Shown piece by piece: positions 1-9,088 of a stretch of 64,000 bases of DNA (the first letter of the stretch is position 1; the number at the start of each line of letters is the position of its first letter). The stretch is from Mucilaginibacter pankratovii (GTDB lineage: Bacteria > Bacteroidota > Bacteroidia > Sphingobacteriales > Sphingobacteriaceae): the NCBI RefSeq assembly GCF_014773265.1, contig NZ_JACWMY010000008.1:124001-188000 (forward strand), in the 5' to 3' direction. The notes under the pieces were generated by a model. That model did not search any database and was not told the origin of the DNA. It saw only the letters and a program-made list of their open reading frames with translations. A program made the translations under genes and the position numbers.

Positions 1-125
1 ACGAATCACAATCCAACTGCGGTAATATAATCCATATAATGGGCAATGATTGCATCTTTTAACGTGCCGGTGTTGTCAGTATCTAAAGGCTTAACCAACG
101 AATCGGTTGAATCCTCTGTAGCAAT

Positions 126-1607
126 TTAATTGATTGGGAGCAAAACCTTAAATTCGGTGTATTCCCCCGGTTTACTAACAACTTCCATACTGCCTCCGTG
201 CCCTTTTACTACAATATCATGGCTTATTGATAAGCCAAGCCCCGTTCCTTCGCCGGTGGGTTTCGTGGTAAAAAATGGCTACATAATTTTATCCCTAATC
301 TCTTTGGGGATACCGCTACCGTTGTCTGTTACCGTTATTTCAACGTGGGTTGTTTTGTATACTGTTGCCAGGGTTACTAACGGCTTAAAATCGTTCTCCT
401 CTGCTTTCATTCGTTTGTTAACTGCATAGAAGGCGTTGTTATAAAGATTAAGAAATACACGCCCTAAATCCTGAGCTACTACATTGATTTTTGGCATACC
501 GGGTTGAAAATGCGTTATCAGTTCGGCGTTGAAGGTTTTGTCTTTGGCGCGGATGCCATGGTAGGCCAGGCGCAGGTATTCGTCGGCAAGTTTATTAATG
601 TCTGTCGGTTCTATTTCGCGGGTTGTGGTGCGCGAGTGCTCCAGCATGCCTTTTACGATGCTGTCGGCCCGTCGGCCGTGATGGTTTATCTTCTCCAGGT
701 TTTCGGCCAGACTATCGGCAATATCTATTATCTCGGCAACGTCTCCGCTGTTTATGCCATCTTTCAATTCCGCTACCAGTTCTATACTTAAGTCCGAAAA
801 GTTATTTACGAAGTTGAGCGGGTTCTGTATCTCATGCGCAATACCCGCAGTAAGCTCGCCAAGCGAGGCCAGTTTTTCCGACTGTATCAGTTGGTGCTGG
901 GCCGCTTTTAATTGGGTCAAACTTTCCGAAAGCTGGTCGCGCTGGGCGGTTATCTCCTCCTGCTGTTCGTGCAGTTGTTTGGTGCGGATGTTCACTTTCT
1001 CTTCCAGCAAAGTATTCTCCCTTTTCAGCGCGCGCGAGCGGTAGGCAATAAATGCGTACAATGCCCAGGCAAAGGCTACAGTATAAAGCAGCCAGGCCCA
1101 CCAGCGCAGCCACCATGGTGTGGCGATGATGATGGTTACGCTGTCGCCTTTACTGTTCCAAATACCATCGCTGTTGCAGGCTTTTACTTTAAACACATAG
1201 GTACCTGGCGACAGGTTAGTGTAGGTAACACTGCGCAAAAGGCCGGCATTTATCCAGCCTTTATCATATCCTTCTAAGCGATAAGCATAACGGTTTTGCG
1301 ACGGGTCATCAAAATGAAGGGCCAGCGTCTCCTCTATGGACGCGTCCTTCACCTTCACCGAAATAGAAGGCAGCTTCAGGTCCGCGTCATACAAGAAAAC
1401 ATAGGCACTCTGTTTCTCGATCGCCCTGACCACCTGATCCAGGCTGGCGCTTTTCTCATTCAGCGTGATCTGGCTGAAAGCCGTTTTGGCCGTTGCCGGG
1501 ATGAGGGCTATGAGCAATAAGAATGTGGTAAGCTTCATAACCAATAGAACTTTTTTTAGATGATGGTGCGCGATAGGCACACCCATGCACTGAGCACGAA
1601 ATTTCAT
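126..1607 (-). pseudogene. Chimera: SusC-type STN N-terminus fused to Y_Y_Y/histidine kinase, amber stop inside
   Basis: Two unrelated genes are joined in one frame. Residues 1-97 (from the ATG at 1605-1607) are a SusC/RagA start: a long basic leader, a signal peptide ending near FSQ, and an STN domain. At about 1319 the frame passes into the middle of a two-component sensor: a Y_Y_Y domain, one membrane segment (around LRWWAWLLYTVAFAWALYAF), a coiled coil and a HisKA box with H in GIAHEIQNPLNF, then HATPase with an N box (LYNNAFYA) and DNGSGIP. An amber codon at 279-281 follows DKIM. The frame then continues with [17 protein letters not shown] to a natural end at 126-128, so the amber probably replaced Gln. 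The beta-propeller of the kinase and the barrel of the receptor are missing. Likely a deletion fusion that no longer works; an assembly error is the alternative. Confidence 0.8.
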
Positions 1608-1833
1608 TACATTTGTACTGTTTGGGTTTTCAATTAATGCTATCTCAATATTGTTTAAGCCTTTCCATCCATGGAAAAGCAAGGGACCCAAACTTCGACC
1701 GTAGTTGTGCTCGTAACACAGCTGCGGCTTTTTTTTGGTGTCCCGGGTATAGTTATGGTAAAGCTGCTGTCATAGTTTTAGTGTTGGAGGTTATCAATTC
1801 TGTTCATTAACCAGGTTTTTCAAGATGTAGGTA

Positions 1834-2949
1834 TCAGCTCTTGATGATCACTTTTTTGCCTTCGATGCGGTATTTCACATTGAAGAAACTCAATATTTTC
1901 AGCGCCTGACTGGCGTTCACGTTCCGGTAGAGTTTACCCCGGAAGTATTTCTTCGGCATCGGGCCTTCATAGACCACTTCCATATCATACCAGCGGAAGA
2001 AATGTGCCATGACCTGTTTCAGGTCAGCACGTTCGAAAAAGAAATAGCCTTTCTGCTAGGCGATCACGCCGTCGACATTCACGTCCTTCAATAATTCTGT
2101 ATCACTATCGGTTACGGAAGCCGCTTGACCGGGCTTTAAGGTCAGCGTCTTCGCATTCGCGGTCAGCCTGATACTGCCTTCGATCAGCGTGGTCTGTGCC
2201 TCGTCATCGTCTTTATAGGCACTGATATTGAAGGTCGTACCCAGGTCTTCCACTAGCTGTTTACCTGCTTTCACAGAGAATGGCTGTTTCTCATTATGAA
2301 CCACCTCGAAGATCATTTCCCCATCGGCAAGTTCCACCTGTCTTTGCTGCCCCACGAACAGTTCCGGGTAGATAAAAGTTGTAGCTGCGTTCAGCCAGAC
2401 CTTACTGCCGTCCGACAAGCGCACCATGATCGGCCTGCCGCCTCTTGGATTGATGAGCGTATCATAAACCACCAGTCCATTTTTGGTAGCGGAACTGTAG
2501 GTCAACGCTTCATCGCTCACCTTATTGATACCGGCTACCAATTGCACGTTCTGTTGTGCCGAAAGGATATAATTTTTGCCATGGCCGGTCTTCAGAACAG
2601 CTTTATTCGTGGCAGGTGCGATATCATGGGCATTGTTCTGCGCGGTCTGCGGCCCGGTGTCCTTTTCTTTGGTAAGTAAATAATAACAGACCGAACTGGT
2701 CAGCATCAGGATAGCTGCCGCACTGGTCCAGCGCCAGAACGGGCGTATGCGACCCCGTTCCTCACCGATCTCATGCAGTAGAGATGCACGTACCGTATCC
2801 ATATCGGCCATGCGTTCCTCTTCCGGCAGATCGGCCGGGTCACGGTGCTGATGTTGCAGGTACCAGCTTTCCAGTAAAGCTTTTTCCTCATCGTTGCAAA
2901 GTCCGGCGTTGTACTTCGCGAGCAGTTCTTTGGCGTCTCTTTCTTCCAT
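1834..2949 (-). pseudogene. FecR-family anti-sigma factor with in-frame amber stop
   Basis: FecR proteins sit in the inner membrane and relay the state of a TonB-dependent receptor to an ECF sigma factor. The translation has an N-terminal cytosolic helical part (1-80), a membrane segment near 85-103 (WTSAAAILMLTSSVCYYLL), and a FecR domain around 165-275 (VRLSDGSKVWLNAATTFIYP). The frame stops at TAG 2056-2058 but runs on with QKGYFFFERADLKQVMAHFF to a natural TGA at 1834, which is the C-terminal DUF4974 domain. The usual residue at that place is Trp (W-KG-F-F), so TGG to TAG explains it. Its receptor downstream is only a fragment, and its sigma factor is separated from it by 18.6 kb. It is therefore a dead regulator, unless the amber is read through. 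Confidence 0.8.
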
Positions 2950-2987
2950 GTTCTAGTAGTGATACTATTGAAAGGAAGCCAGGGGGT

Positions 2988-2995
2988 AAAAGAAT
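2988..2995. repeat. 8-bp direct repeat AAAAGAAT, left edge of the accessory island
   Basis: AAAAGAAT occurs here, in the leader upstream of the FecR pseudogene, and again at 21564-21571, just past the stop of the sigma-factor scrap. Removing 2996-21571 would rebuild a sigma-to-FecR junction of about 60 bp, which is normal for such pairs (35 bp in the intact locus at 43.7 kb). It may be a target-site duplication or micro-homology used in a rearrangement. An 8-bp AT-rich match found by looking for one could be chance. Confidence 0.4.
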
Positions 2996-3128
2996 TTGAA
3001 AAAAAATTGAGGTGACGTTGACCTATGAACTCACCGAGTTCAGGTAAGGTAGTTCTGAACAAAAGTCGGCACTTCTATAACAGTGAAGCTAAAATAATTA
3101 AATAGTGAGTTTGTTGAGGGAGGAAATG

Positions 3129-4322
3129 CTACCTTATTCGTAGTACCCCTTTTTTAGCCAGGTTACAAATAAGCTGGGTCAGGATATCAGCAGTATCGGT
3201 TATCAATGTGCTTTTCTTGATCAGATGAAGTTTGGCGACAATCAGATCAAAATCGCGGTGATGATGCAATTCTTCGATCAGCCAACCTTCTAATTTAGAG
3301 ATGCGTGTATCTTTTGTAGAATCGTAAGAATATTGTGCGACCAGGCCTTCTTTTTTTTCAAAGCGTACCAGAAACGCATCCAATATGATCTTGTTAAATA
3401 ATTCGAACGCAAGACCTACATGCAGGTCGGCACTAACGACCATCGGAAGTACCTCGTCCAATTGGCTCGTGTTAAATAGTTTTTCGAATTGCTTAATGCG
3501 ACGTACCTTCAACTTTCGTTGCAAGCCATCTTCCACCACAGGTGCATAGGACAGTGTCTCTCCAAGCGGTTTAATATCCTTATTAAATGCGGGCTTTAAC
3601 AAATGGCGGTAGGACGACTGGTATTTCAAATTAGGATCTGCCTCCAAGTATTTCCCAAAACGGGCCTGCCGGGTTTCATGATCGGCGATGTGAAAGATCC
3701 GGACATTGGCCAACTTGACCTCATCGATCGCTATTTCTAGTGGAAGTATCCGGCAATGCAGCCGTTTATTATCAAATGTGTAACCGGTACGATACCGGAA
3801 CATTTTATGTCTGAATTTTTCACGAATGACGACGCCATTGTCAACATCATCAAAATGGAAAGCCAAAGCACGTATGGTGTTCGGTATATTATCGATATCG
3901 TTTTTGATCCATTGAAAATGATCATCAAAGTATTCATCAGCATCCATCGCGATCACCCAACTGGGTTCATACTTTGCTGCAGCCAGGTAGAGTTCGAGTC
4001 GATTTTGGGCATCGTTCCACTCAACGAGTTTTTTACCCGTTTTTACGATGATCTCAATAACCTTGGGACAACTACGAAGCAGATCCAAAGTTTTGTCAGT
4101 ACTGCCGTCGTCCAGGGCAATGATCGCGTCGACATTAGACGCCAGGTTTTTCAGGGTCACAGGCAACCATGTTGCTCCATTAAAGACCGGTAAAAGTGCG
4201 ATCAGCTGAAATCGTTGTGTATCACCTTTTTTAAAATTCAAAGATCCCCGTACATCCAAGGGAGGTTGTTTGTCCGGCTTGCGCCTAATGGCTATTTTAT
4301 CTTTCTTACTGTAACCGGTCAT
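3129..4322 (-). CDS. Family 2-like (GT-A) glycosyltransferase
   Basis: The protein (397 aa) has a GT-A nucleotide-sugar fold: a start strand with LIALLPVFNGATWLP at 40-54, ALDDGSTD at 69-76 (nucleotide-binding DDGS) and the metal-binding DxD at D127-A-D129 in AMDADEYF. It should transfer a sugar from a nucleotide donor in the cytoplasm; donor and acceptor cannot be read from the sequence. No signal peptide or membrane segment is seen. The C-terminal 150 residues are not recognised. It begins 3 bp after the stop of the upstream gene (4326-5438), so the two are one transcript. In this accessory setting it may modify a surface polymer or a partner protein, but that is a guess. Confidence 0.75.
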   Translation of the reverse strand: MTGYSKKDKIAIRRKPDKQPPLDVRGSLNFKKGDTQRFQLIALLPVFNGATWLPVTLKNLASNVDAIIALDDGSTDKTLDLLRSCPKVIEIIVKTGKKLVEWNDAQNRLELYLAAAKYEPSWVIAMDADEYFDDHFQWIKNDIDNIPNTIRALAFHFDDVDNGVVIREKFRHKMFRYRTGYTFDNKRLHCRILPLEIAIDEVKLANVRIFHIADHETRQARFGKYLEADPNLKYQSSYRHLLKPAFNKDIKPLGETLSYAPVVEDGLQRKLKVRRIKQFEKLFNTSQLDEVLPMVVSADLHVGLAFELFNKIILDAFLVRFEKKEGLVAQYSYDSTKDTRISKLEGWLIEELHHHRDFDLIVAKLHLIKKSTLITDTADILTQLICNLAKKGVLRIR

Positions 4323-4325
4323 TTT

Positions 4326-5438
4326 CTATCTAAGTCGTACTACTTGTTGATCTTCGCTCGAATCAATTAACCAGTCATCGCCTTCTTTACGAAGTTGATA
4401 AGCCATTAACCGATCAACATTTGTTTTATAAGGTTCAGTGAACATTACCTCCATATCATCATCACTTAACTTGCAAACTACCCGAATGTGCTCTGAAAGC
4501 GTTGGTTTGAAAAACATGTTCAGATGGAACGTCTTTAACATCGGCTGTTTATCAGGTTGAAATTGCTTTATAAATTTATCGACGTCATTGGCAAAATCCT
4601 TTGCATTTCGCGCTTTATAACCGCGATTCCCGCTGGCAAATTCATTGGTACTCCTAACCCTCATTTGGTCTTTGTAATACACGAGGCACTCTATCACGTT
4701 ATCACTATTATCATGAGGATACCTATGCCCAAAAACATGGATCTTGTGTAGGCCTAAAGTATTTTTATAGCCTTCTGCGAATTTTTTGATCGCTATCAAG
4801 GTTTGTGCTTCCGTGGGTTCCTTATCATCTTTTTTCTCATACCATCTATTTTTGAACCGCGATGACAGTAGTCCCCAAGCCGCTTCGTAATTTTCCCGGG
4901 TATTCAGATGTTTGAAAAATGATTCTACTACCTCGGTCACCTTTTGAAATTGTTCTTTTTGTTTAGCGGGGTTCTCTAATGTGATCAGGGCCGGCTCGGC
5001 CTTTGTATCCATTTTAAGAAGTTCCGACTGAAACAACCTGCTTGCTTTCTCAATAGCCAAATATTCATCGAAACACTCTCTATCCTTTGCAAACTCCTCT
5101 AATTTACGTTGGGCATGCTCCTCATGGCTGATGTTCTTCTTTTTATCTGCTGCGTCATATTTTTTATCAATGTAATCCAACGCTCTCAAAAAAGCCATCG
5201 TGTTTATACTGATGAAAAGAACATCAGGGAACGGAAATTCATTGACCTTGCGGGATAAATACTTTTCATCATTCAGTCCTGCAAGAGAGAGAACTTCTTT
5301 AAAAAATCTCGTCGTTCTTTTAAAGACGTCCGTCGCCTTAGTAACCTTTTTGTTTTTGAATTCCTGCTTGATAATGGCTTCTCTGAGAGCAGCAATGAAC
5401 TCTCTGTAAATAAAAGTATTTATTTTAAAAATTGACAT
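4326..5438 (-). CDS. Unrecognised protein with a possible NTF2-like part, paired with a glycosyltransferase
   Basis: No family is recognised for this 370-residue protein. It is highly charged (many Lys and Glu), with no signal peptide or membrane segment, so probably cytoplasmic. The first ~170 residues look helical. Around 165-260 there is a stretch (VVESFFKHLNTRENYEAAW, then LSSRFKNRWYEKK and later HVFGHRYP) that resembles NTF2/DUF4878-like folds, in which a helix pair precedes a curved sheet; this is a weak reading. The C-terminus (TNVDRLMAYQLRKEGDDWLID) again looks like the last strands of an NTF2-like domain. The gene is 3 bp upstream of the glycosyltransferase and probably supports its function. 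Confidence 0.5.
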   Translation of the reverse strand: MSIFKINTFIYREFIAALREAIIKQEFKNKKVTKATDVFKRTTRFFKEVLSLAGLNDEKYLSRKVNEFPFPDVLFISINTMAFLRALDYIDKKYDAADKKKNISHEEHAQRKLEEFAKDRECFDEYLAIEKASRLFQSELLKMDTKAEPALITLENPAKQKEQFQKVTEVVESFFKHLNTRENYEAAWGLLSSRFKNRWYEKKDDKEPTEAQTLIAIKKFAEGYKNTLGLHKIHVFGHRYPHDNSDNVIECLVYYKDQMRVRSTNEFASGNRGYKARNAKDFANDVDKFIKQFQPDKQPMLKTFHLNMFFKPTLSEHIRVVCKLSDDDMEVMFTEPYKTNVDRLMAYQLRKEGDDWLIDSSEDQQVVRLR

Positions 5439-5564
5439 AAACTGTAATAAGCGGTTGTTGACTGTAATTCACAGTAGAATTTTCGCAAACTACAGTGTTA
5501 TCCCGTAAGTCACAAGTATCCGCGGTAAAAAAAAATAAAGTGCCACCGTGGTTCCCGCTCTTAA

Positions 5565-5762
5565 GGTTTTTCGCTCTCTGCTTCGGAATATTTGCCTTCG
5601 AACGGGCTCCCTCTCCCGATCACGGGCAAGATGAAAGAAAGAAATGGAAATTATAAAATAAGCACCGATGTGAACCTGGCGCAGGTGCGGGTTGGTGCTA
5701 TCAAAGCTACAGGAAAGTATCCAACCTTCCAAGACTATACGGTCTTAGAAGATTCCACATGA
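5565..5762 (+). other. Gene-poor gap with a short open frame that looks like a coding scrap
   Basis: The gap 5439-5835 lies between divergent genes and must hold both promoters. Within it a plus-strand frame is open from 5565 to a TGA at 5760-5762. Its last 43 codons begin with ATG at 5631 (MKERNGNYKISTDVNLAQ and on to YTVLEDST). The residue mix looks coding rather than random, but no family is recognised, and it ends 73 bp before the lipoprotein gene. It could be a small gene or the 3' end of a lost one. Confidence 0.25.
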
Positions 5763-5835
5763 CCTGACTCCCCTGTATCGACCGATAGCCTGTCACTTAG
5801 AAAGAAATTGCGATCATTAATAAATAAGAATCATT

Positions 5836-7290
5836 ATGAAAAATTCTATACCCAGCATATCCTTAAAAGGCGTATATGCCATCTTCTTACAACTATTTTT
5901 ATTGATCTTACTGCCAGCAGGTTTCACCGGCTGCAAAAAAGTAATTGAGAACCCGAACACTCCCGGGAACACACCTTCAACTAACACCGGCTCGACCGTT
6001 ACGGTGCCGAATTTGTATATGCTTGGCAAGGGCTATGATATTACGGGCTATTACGCGGATAAAGCATCTGTCAGAGCAGCCGTGATCGATAACAACAGAT
6101 TCTATAAAGATTACATAAACCGCGTTATCGACGAAGCCATGTTAGAACAAGGGAACACGATGATCGCCGGTGAGAATATTTCAAGCTATACACGAAACAT
6201 ATCCGGTAAGCTTAAAGTTTCCGGCTCACTGGGCTTATTTAAGTCGTCGGTATCATACTTCGACTCGGTATCTTTCCGGTCCGACTTCGTATACGCCGGT
6301 TATAACTTTTACATCAAGCGTAAGCACCTTAAGTACAATGCAACAGCAGAACTGCTTAAAAAATACATCAACAGTGAATTTAAAGAAGATCTGGCTACCC
6401 TCACACCAGCGCAGATCGTTAAGGCCTATGGTACTTCAGTGATTGTAGATGTTTTGCTTGGAGCCCGCTTTGAAGCGCTGTATCGTGCCCGCACAACAAG
6501 CAGTGACCGAAAAACGGCCGCCAGCGCCGGGTTATCGTTCGCTGTAGAGAAGTTGTTCGACTTCAAGGCATCCGGAAGTTATAACTCTACTGCTTACCAA
6601 TATAACCAGGAGCAACAGCTGGCATATAAGGCAATTGGCGGTGACCCATCGGTAAGCTTGACGGGTACCATTAATCTTGGCCCAACTTTGCCGCCGCAGA
6701 TCTCTACCGAATCTTGGCAGCGGAGCGTTTCGACCACGAATATCGAAATGATTGACTGGGGAACAGATGAATCGCTGATCAACTTAGCGGACCTTGTTGA
6801 CGACAGAACGAAGAGCGACGCCTTACGTGCTTACATCGCTCAATATCTTGCCGACCGGCAGGTAAAAATGGTAGATGGCCCGACACAAATTTACCAATAC
6901 CAGGACTTTAGCACAAGTGCTATCGCTTACAGCTCCCAAAATGAACCTTCCATATATGGCAGGTTCACCTTGCAAGGGCCGGCTTTCCGGGCATATGCAA
7001 AACAGGTAGATGGTACAGAACCTGTGTATGGCTGGTATAATCCTTCAAGAGGCGACTTTACTTACAGTCGTGCGACCAGCGTAGCCGGCGCAACTAATTT
7101 TGGGGTTTGCTTTTACGCCTATCCTAATTCCAGTGTGCCGGGAACTATCCCGGTGTATGAATACAGCTATAACGCAAAGATCCACAAGCAATGGTACTAT
7201 TCTCACCTGTACTCGACCAGTAACCAAAAACCACAAGGTAACGATTGGGCTTATACCGGAGTTATTCCGTTCTATACTTTTTCGCTTTAA
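5836..7290 (+). CDS. MACPF-like (perforin-like) lipoprotein
   Basis: A 484-residue secreted lipoprotein. It has a lipoprotein signal with lipobox FTGC (Cys33), a Pro/Thr/Ser-rich linker to about 57, and then a body resembling the membrane attack complex/perforin fold. The best mark is AYGTSVIVDVLLGARFEALYRA at about 197-218, which lines up with the MACPF signature Y-G-T-H-(x)n-G-G. Here His is replaced by Ser201 and the second Gly by Ala, so it is a divergent member. In gut Bacteroidales such proteins (BSAP toxins) punch holes in competing strains; others are adhesins or have unknown roles. No immunity gene is obvious. A strong terminator follows at once, so it is a single-gene unit divergent from the glycosyltransferase pair. 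Confidence 0.6.
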   Translation: MKNSIPSISLKGVYAIFLQLFLLILLPAGFTGCKKVIENPNTPGNTPSTNTGSTVTVPNLYMLGKGYDITGYYADKASVRAAVIDNNRFYKDYINRVIDEAMLEQGNTMIAGENISSYTRNISGKLKVSGSLGLFKSSVSYFDSVSFRSDFVYAGYNFYIKRKHLKYNATAELLKKYINSEFKEDLATLTPAQIVKAYGTSVIVDVLLGARFEALYRARTTSSDRKTAASAGLSFAVEKLFDFKASGSYNSTAYQYNQEQQLAYKAIGGDPSVSLTGTINLGPTLPPQISTESWQRSVSTTNIEMIDWGTDESLINLADLVDDRTKSDALRAYIAQYLADRQVKMVDGPTQIYQYQDFSTSAIAYSSQNEPSIYGRFTLQGPAFRAYAKQVDGTEPVYGWYNPSRGDFTYSRATSVAGATNFGVCFYAYPNSSVPGTIPVYEYSYNAKIHKQWYYSHLYSTSNQKPQGNDWAYTGVIPFYTFSL

Positions 7291-7294
7291 TTTT

Positions 7295-7323
7295 AAAGCC
7301 GCCCGTCAGCAACGGGCGGCTTT
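7295..7323 (+). terminator. Intrinsic terminator after the MACPF-like gene
   Basis: A perfect 12-bp stem (AAAGCCGCCCGT at 7295-7306, ACGGGCGGCTTT at 7312-7323) with a 5-nt loop starts 5 bp after the stop codon, followed by a T-rich stretch (ATGTTTTG). It ends the upstream unit. Confidence 0.85.
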
Positions 7324-7330
7324 ATGTTTT

Positions 7331-7698
7331 GCCTTCCATGCCTTCTTAAAACGCATTCTAGGAGTGCAAAACCCCAGCTGGTTATTATGAATGAACGTAG
7401 CAACCGTTTTACTTACCATATCTGCGTTAATACCTTCTTCTTATAAGTACTATGCTCGGTATGATACTCCACCCAAAAAAGATCCGGCATCTGTTTCGTC
7501 AGTGCTCTGGCCGTGATACTATCGAAGTACAACAGTAGAGAAAAAAGATCTAAGAACTGAGCAGATAATCGATCACAAGTAATCTGATGAAGGAAAAAAG
7601 CGTTAAATTCGTTCATCGGGAACTATTGTCAGGGAAACCAGAACGGTCTATTGCCCAATTCACCTCAGATACAAACTTAAAATTACCTATTCTATCAC
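7331..7698. other. Gap without a convincing gene
   Basis: 368 bp between a terminator and the metalloprotease-like gene. A 67-codon minus-strand frame (7413-7616) contains FDSITARALTKQMPDLFWVEYH, which is not recognised and has no supporting context. The promoter for the 7699 gene should lie here, but no clear TTTG / TAnnTTTG pair was found. Confidence 0.3.
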
Positions 7699-8997
7699 AT
7701 GCTCATTACCGAACTCGAAACGCTTGGTTATTATGAACCCGGATTTTTGCATCTTAAAATAAATACTGATGAGGAGATCTCAGACCTGAATCAATTTGCG
7801 AAGGATCCCCTTACCGCCCCCTATTTCTCGACCTTCTTTCACGAATACATTCATTTTCTGCAAAACCTGACGACAGTATCAGGTTTAATGACATCGCTTT
7901 TTATGATAGATCTCATCAAGGATATGAATTGGGAAGTTATTCATGACGGCGATCCTGAATTTAAAGTACCTTATGTTATCACGAATAAAAATAACGTCAA
8001 AGCCAATATCGAACTAAGAAAGATATATGCAGGAGACGGTAGAACGATACCTTATATTTTGTATGATTGCTATGTTGTGGAGGCAGTCAATGTGGAGGAT
8101 AAAGATGGACGTGTCGTTACGGTTGAACGATATCGGGTTCTTTACATTGATAACGCCCGCCAGCAAGGCTCTTTCTATTTTGGATCGACCTGCCTTACAG
8201 AATACGTTGCGCACTCCTTACAAAATCTATTTTCAAAAAGAGATCATCCTGATGTACCCTATCTGGCACCGGAGATTATTCTTCGAAAAGAGTACCCGGA
8301 ATTTGGCGACGACCCAATGATGATCGCTGCATTATGCGATGCCTGCATGATGAGTTTCCACCCTGCGCAAACTTTTTTCAACACCATCGAAAGAATGAAG
8401 AAAGAAGGGTTCATACCTGTATCGTCGGCTGACGTTCACGCGTTCGCGCTTGAGAAGCTTACTTTTAAGAATAAGGATGGAGAATATACGCCTTTGGAAT
8501 TATTTGATCATTTAATGGGCCTGGTTTTGAAAAGTTATGATGATGCGACCGCCTCAGAGATCTTTAAACCAAATAACACCTGGCTTAAACATATCTTCAC
8601 TGCCGCGAAGAGCCTGCGGCACCAGCATTCGCTGTTCATGACCGGGTTGGTCAAGGAAGAAGGCAAGCTATCAGACCTTTTTTATTTTATCTTTCGTTCG
8701 ATCGGAACTCCATTTTTTACGAATAAAACCCACAGCGGAGGATTCGTTCCGCCTGACAGTATCGACTATGCCGGCATTCAGCCATATCAGTTGCTTGTGT
8801 TTAAAGAGGTCATTCAGGTTTATATGGGTGGAACGAAGTGCGGCCTGTATGATTTTTGCAAAAAACGCCCCGACAAAGATATCACGAATGAACATTGTTT
8901 AACAGCGCCATGGAAACGCGGTATGGAGGCTGAATTATGCCCGTTTGGGCAATTTTGGAAAACCTGGGGCTTAAACGGGGAAACACCGGTCAGATAG
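7699..8997 (+). CDS. HExxH-motif protein (putative zinc metallopeptidase), first gene of a protease/ATPase cassette
   Basis: A 432-residue soluble protein of unknown family. The clearest signal is H48-E49-Y-I-H52 inside FSTFFHEYIHFLQNL, the HExxH pattern that binds zinc and gives the catalytic Glu in many metallopeptidases; the third ligand cannot be assigned. A Cys/His-rich tail (CGLYDFCKKRP, EHCLTAPW, ELCPFGQFW) near 375-425 may bind a second metal or an Fe-S centre. There is no signal peptide, so it acts in the cytoplasm. An AAA+ ATPase starts 92 bp downstream, followed by a subtilisin-like protease, all on the same strand. This suggests a three-part proteolytic system. HExxH occurs by chance in non-enzymes, so activity is inference. 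Confidence 0.55.
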   Translation: MLITELETLGYYEPGFLHLKINTDEEISDLNQFAKDPLTAPYFSTFFHEYIHFLQNLTTVSGLMTSLFMIDLIKDMNWEVIHDGDPEFKVPYVITNKNNVKANIELRKIYAGDGRTIPYILYDCYVVEAVNVEDKDGRVVTVERYRVLYIDNARQQGSFYFGSTCLTEYVAHSLQNLFSKRDHPDVPYLAPEIILRKEYPEFGDDPMMIAALCDACMMSFHPAQTFFNTIERMKKEGFIPVSSADVHAFALEKLTFKNKDGEYTPLELFDHLMGLVLKSYDDATASEIFKPNNTWLKHIFTAAKSLRHQHSLFMTGLVKEEGKLSDLFYFIFRSIGTPFFTNKTHSGGFVPPDSIDYAGIQPYQLLVFKEVIQVYMGGTKCGLYDFCKKRPDKDITNEHCLTAPWKRGMEAELCPFGQFWKTWGLNGETPVR

Positions 8998-9070
8998 TAA
9001 CATGCCATATCAACGAATTGGCTTGAAGATTGAGTAAACAATTTTGTAGTTGATATATTCGCGGAATTTC

Positions 9071-9078
9071 TATCTTTA
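9071..9078 (+). promoter_or_regulatory. Possible -7 box upstream of the AAA+ gene
   Basis: TATCTTTA matches the Bacteroidota -7 element TAnnTTTG in 7 of 8 positions counting the free ones, 10 bp before the ATG at 9089. A good -33 TTTG at the usual distance is not present (only a TTG about 18 bp upstream). It argues against the longer TTG-started frame from 9050. Confidence 0.3.
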
Positions 9079-9088
9079 TAAAGATCAA

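Noticed and set aside
9050..9088. A longer start for the AAA+ protein
   Set aside because: It would need a TTG start and would put a promoter-like TATCTTTA inside the coding region; ATG 9089 fits better.
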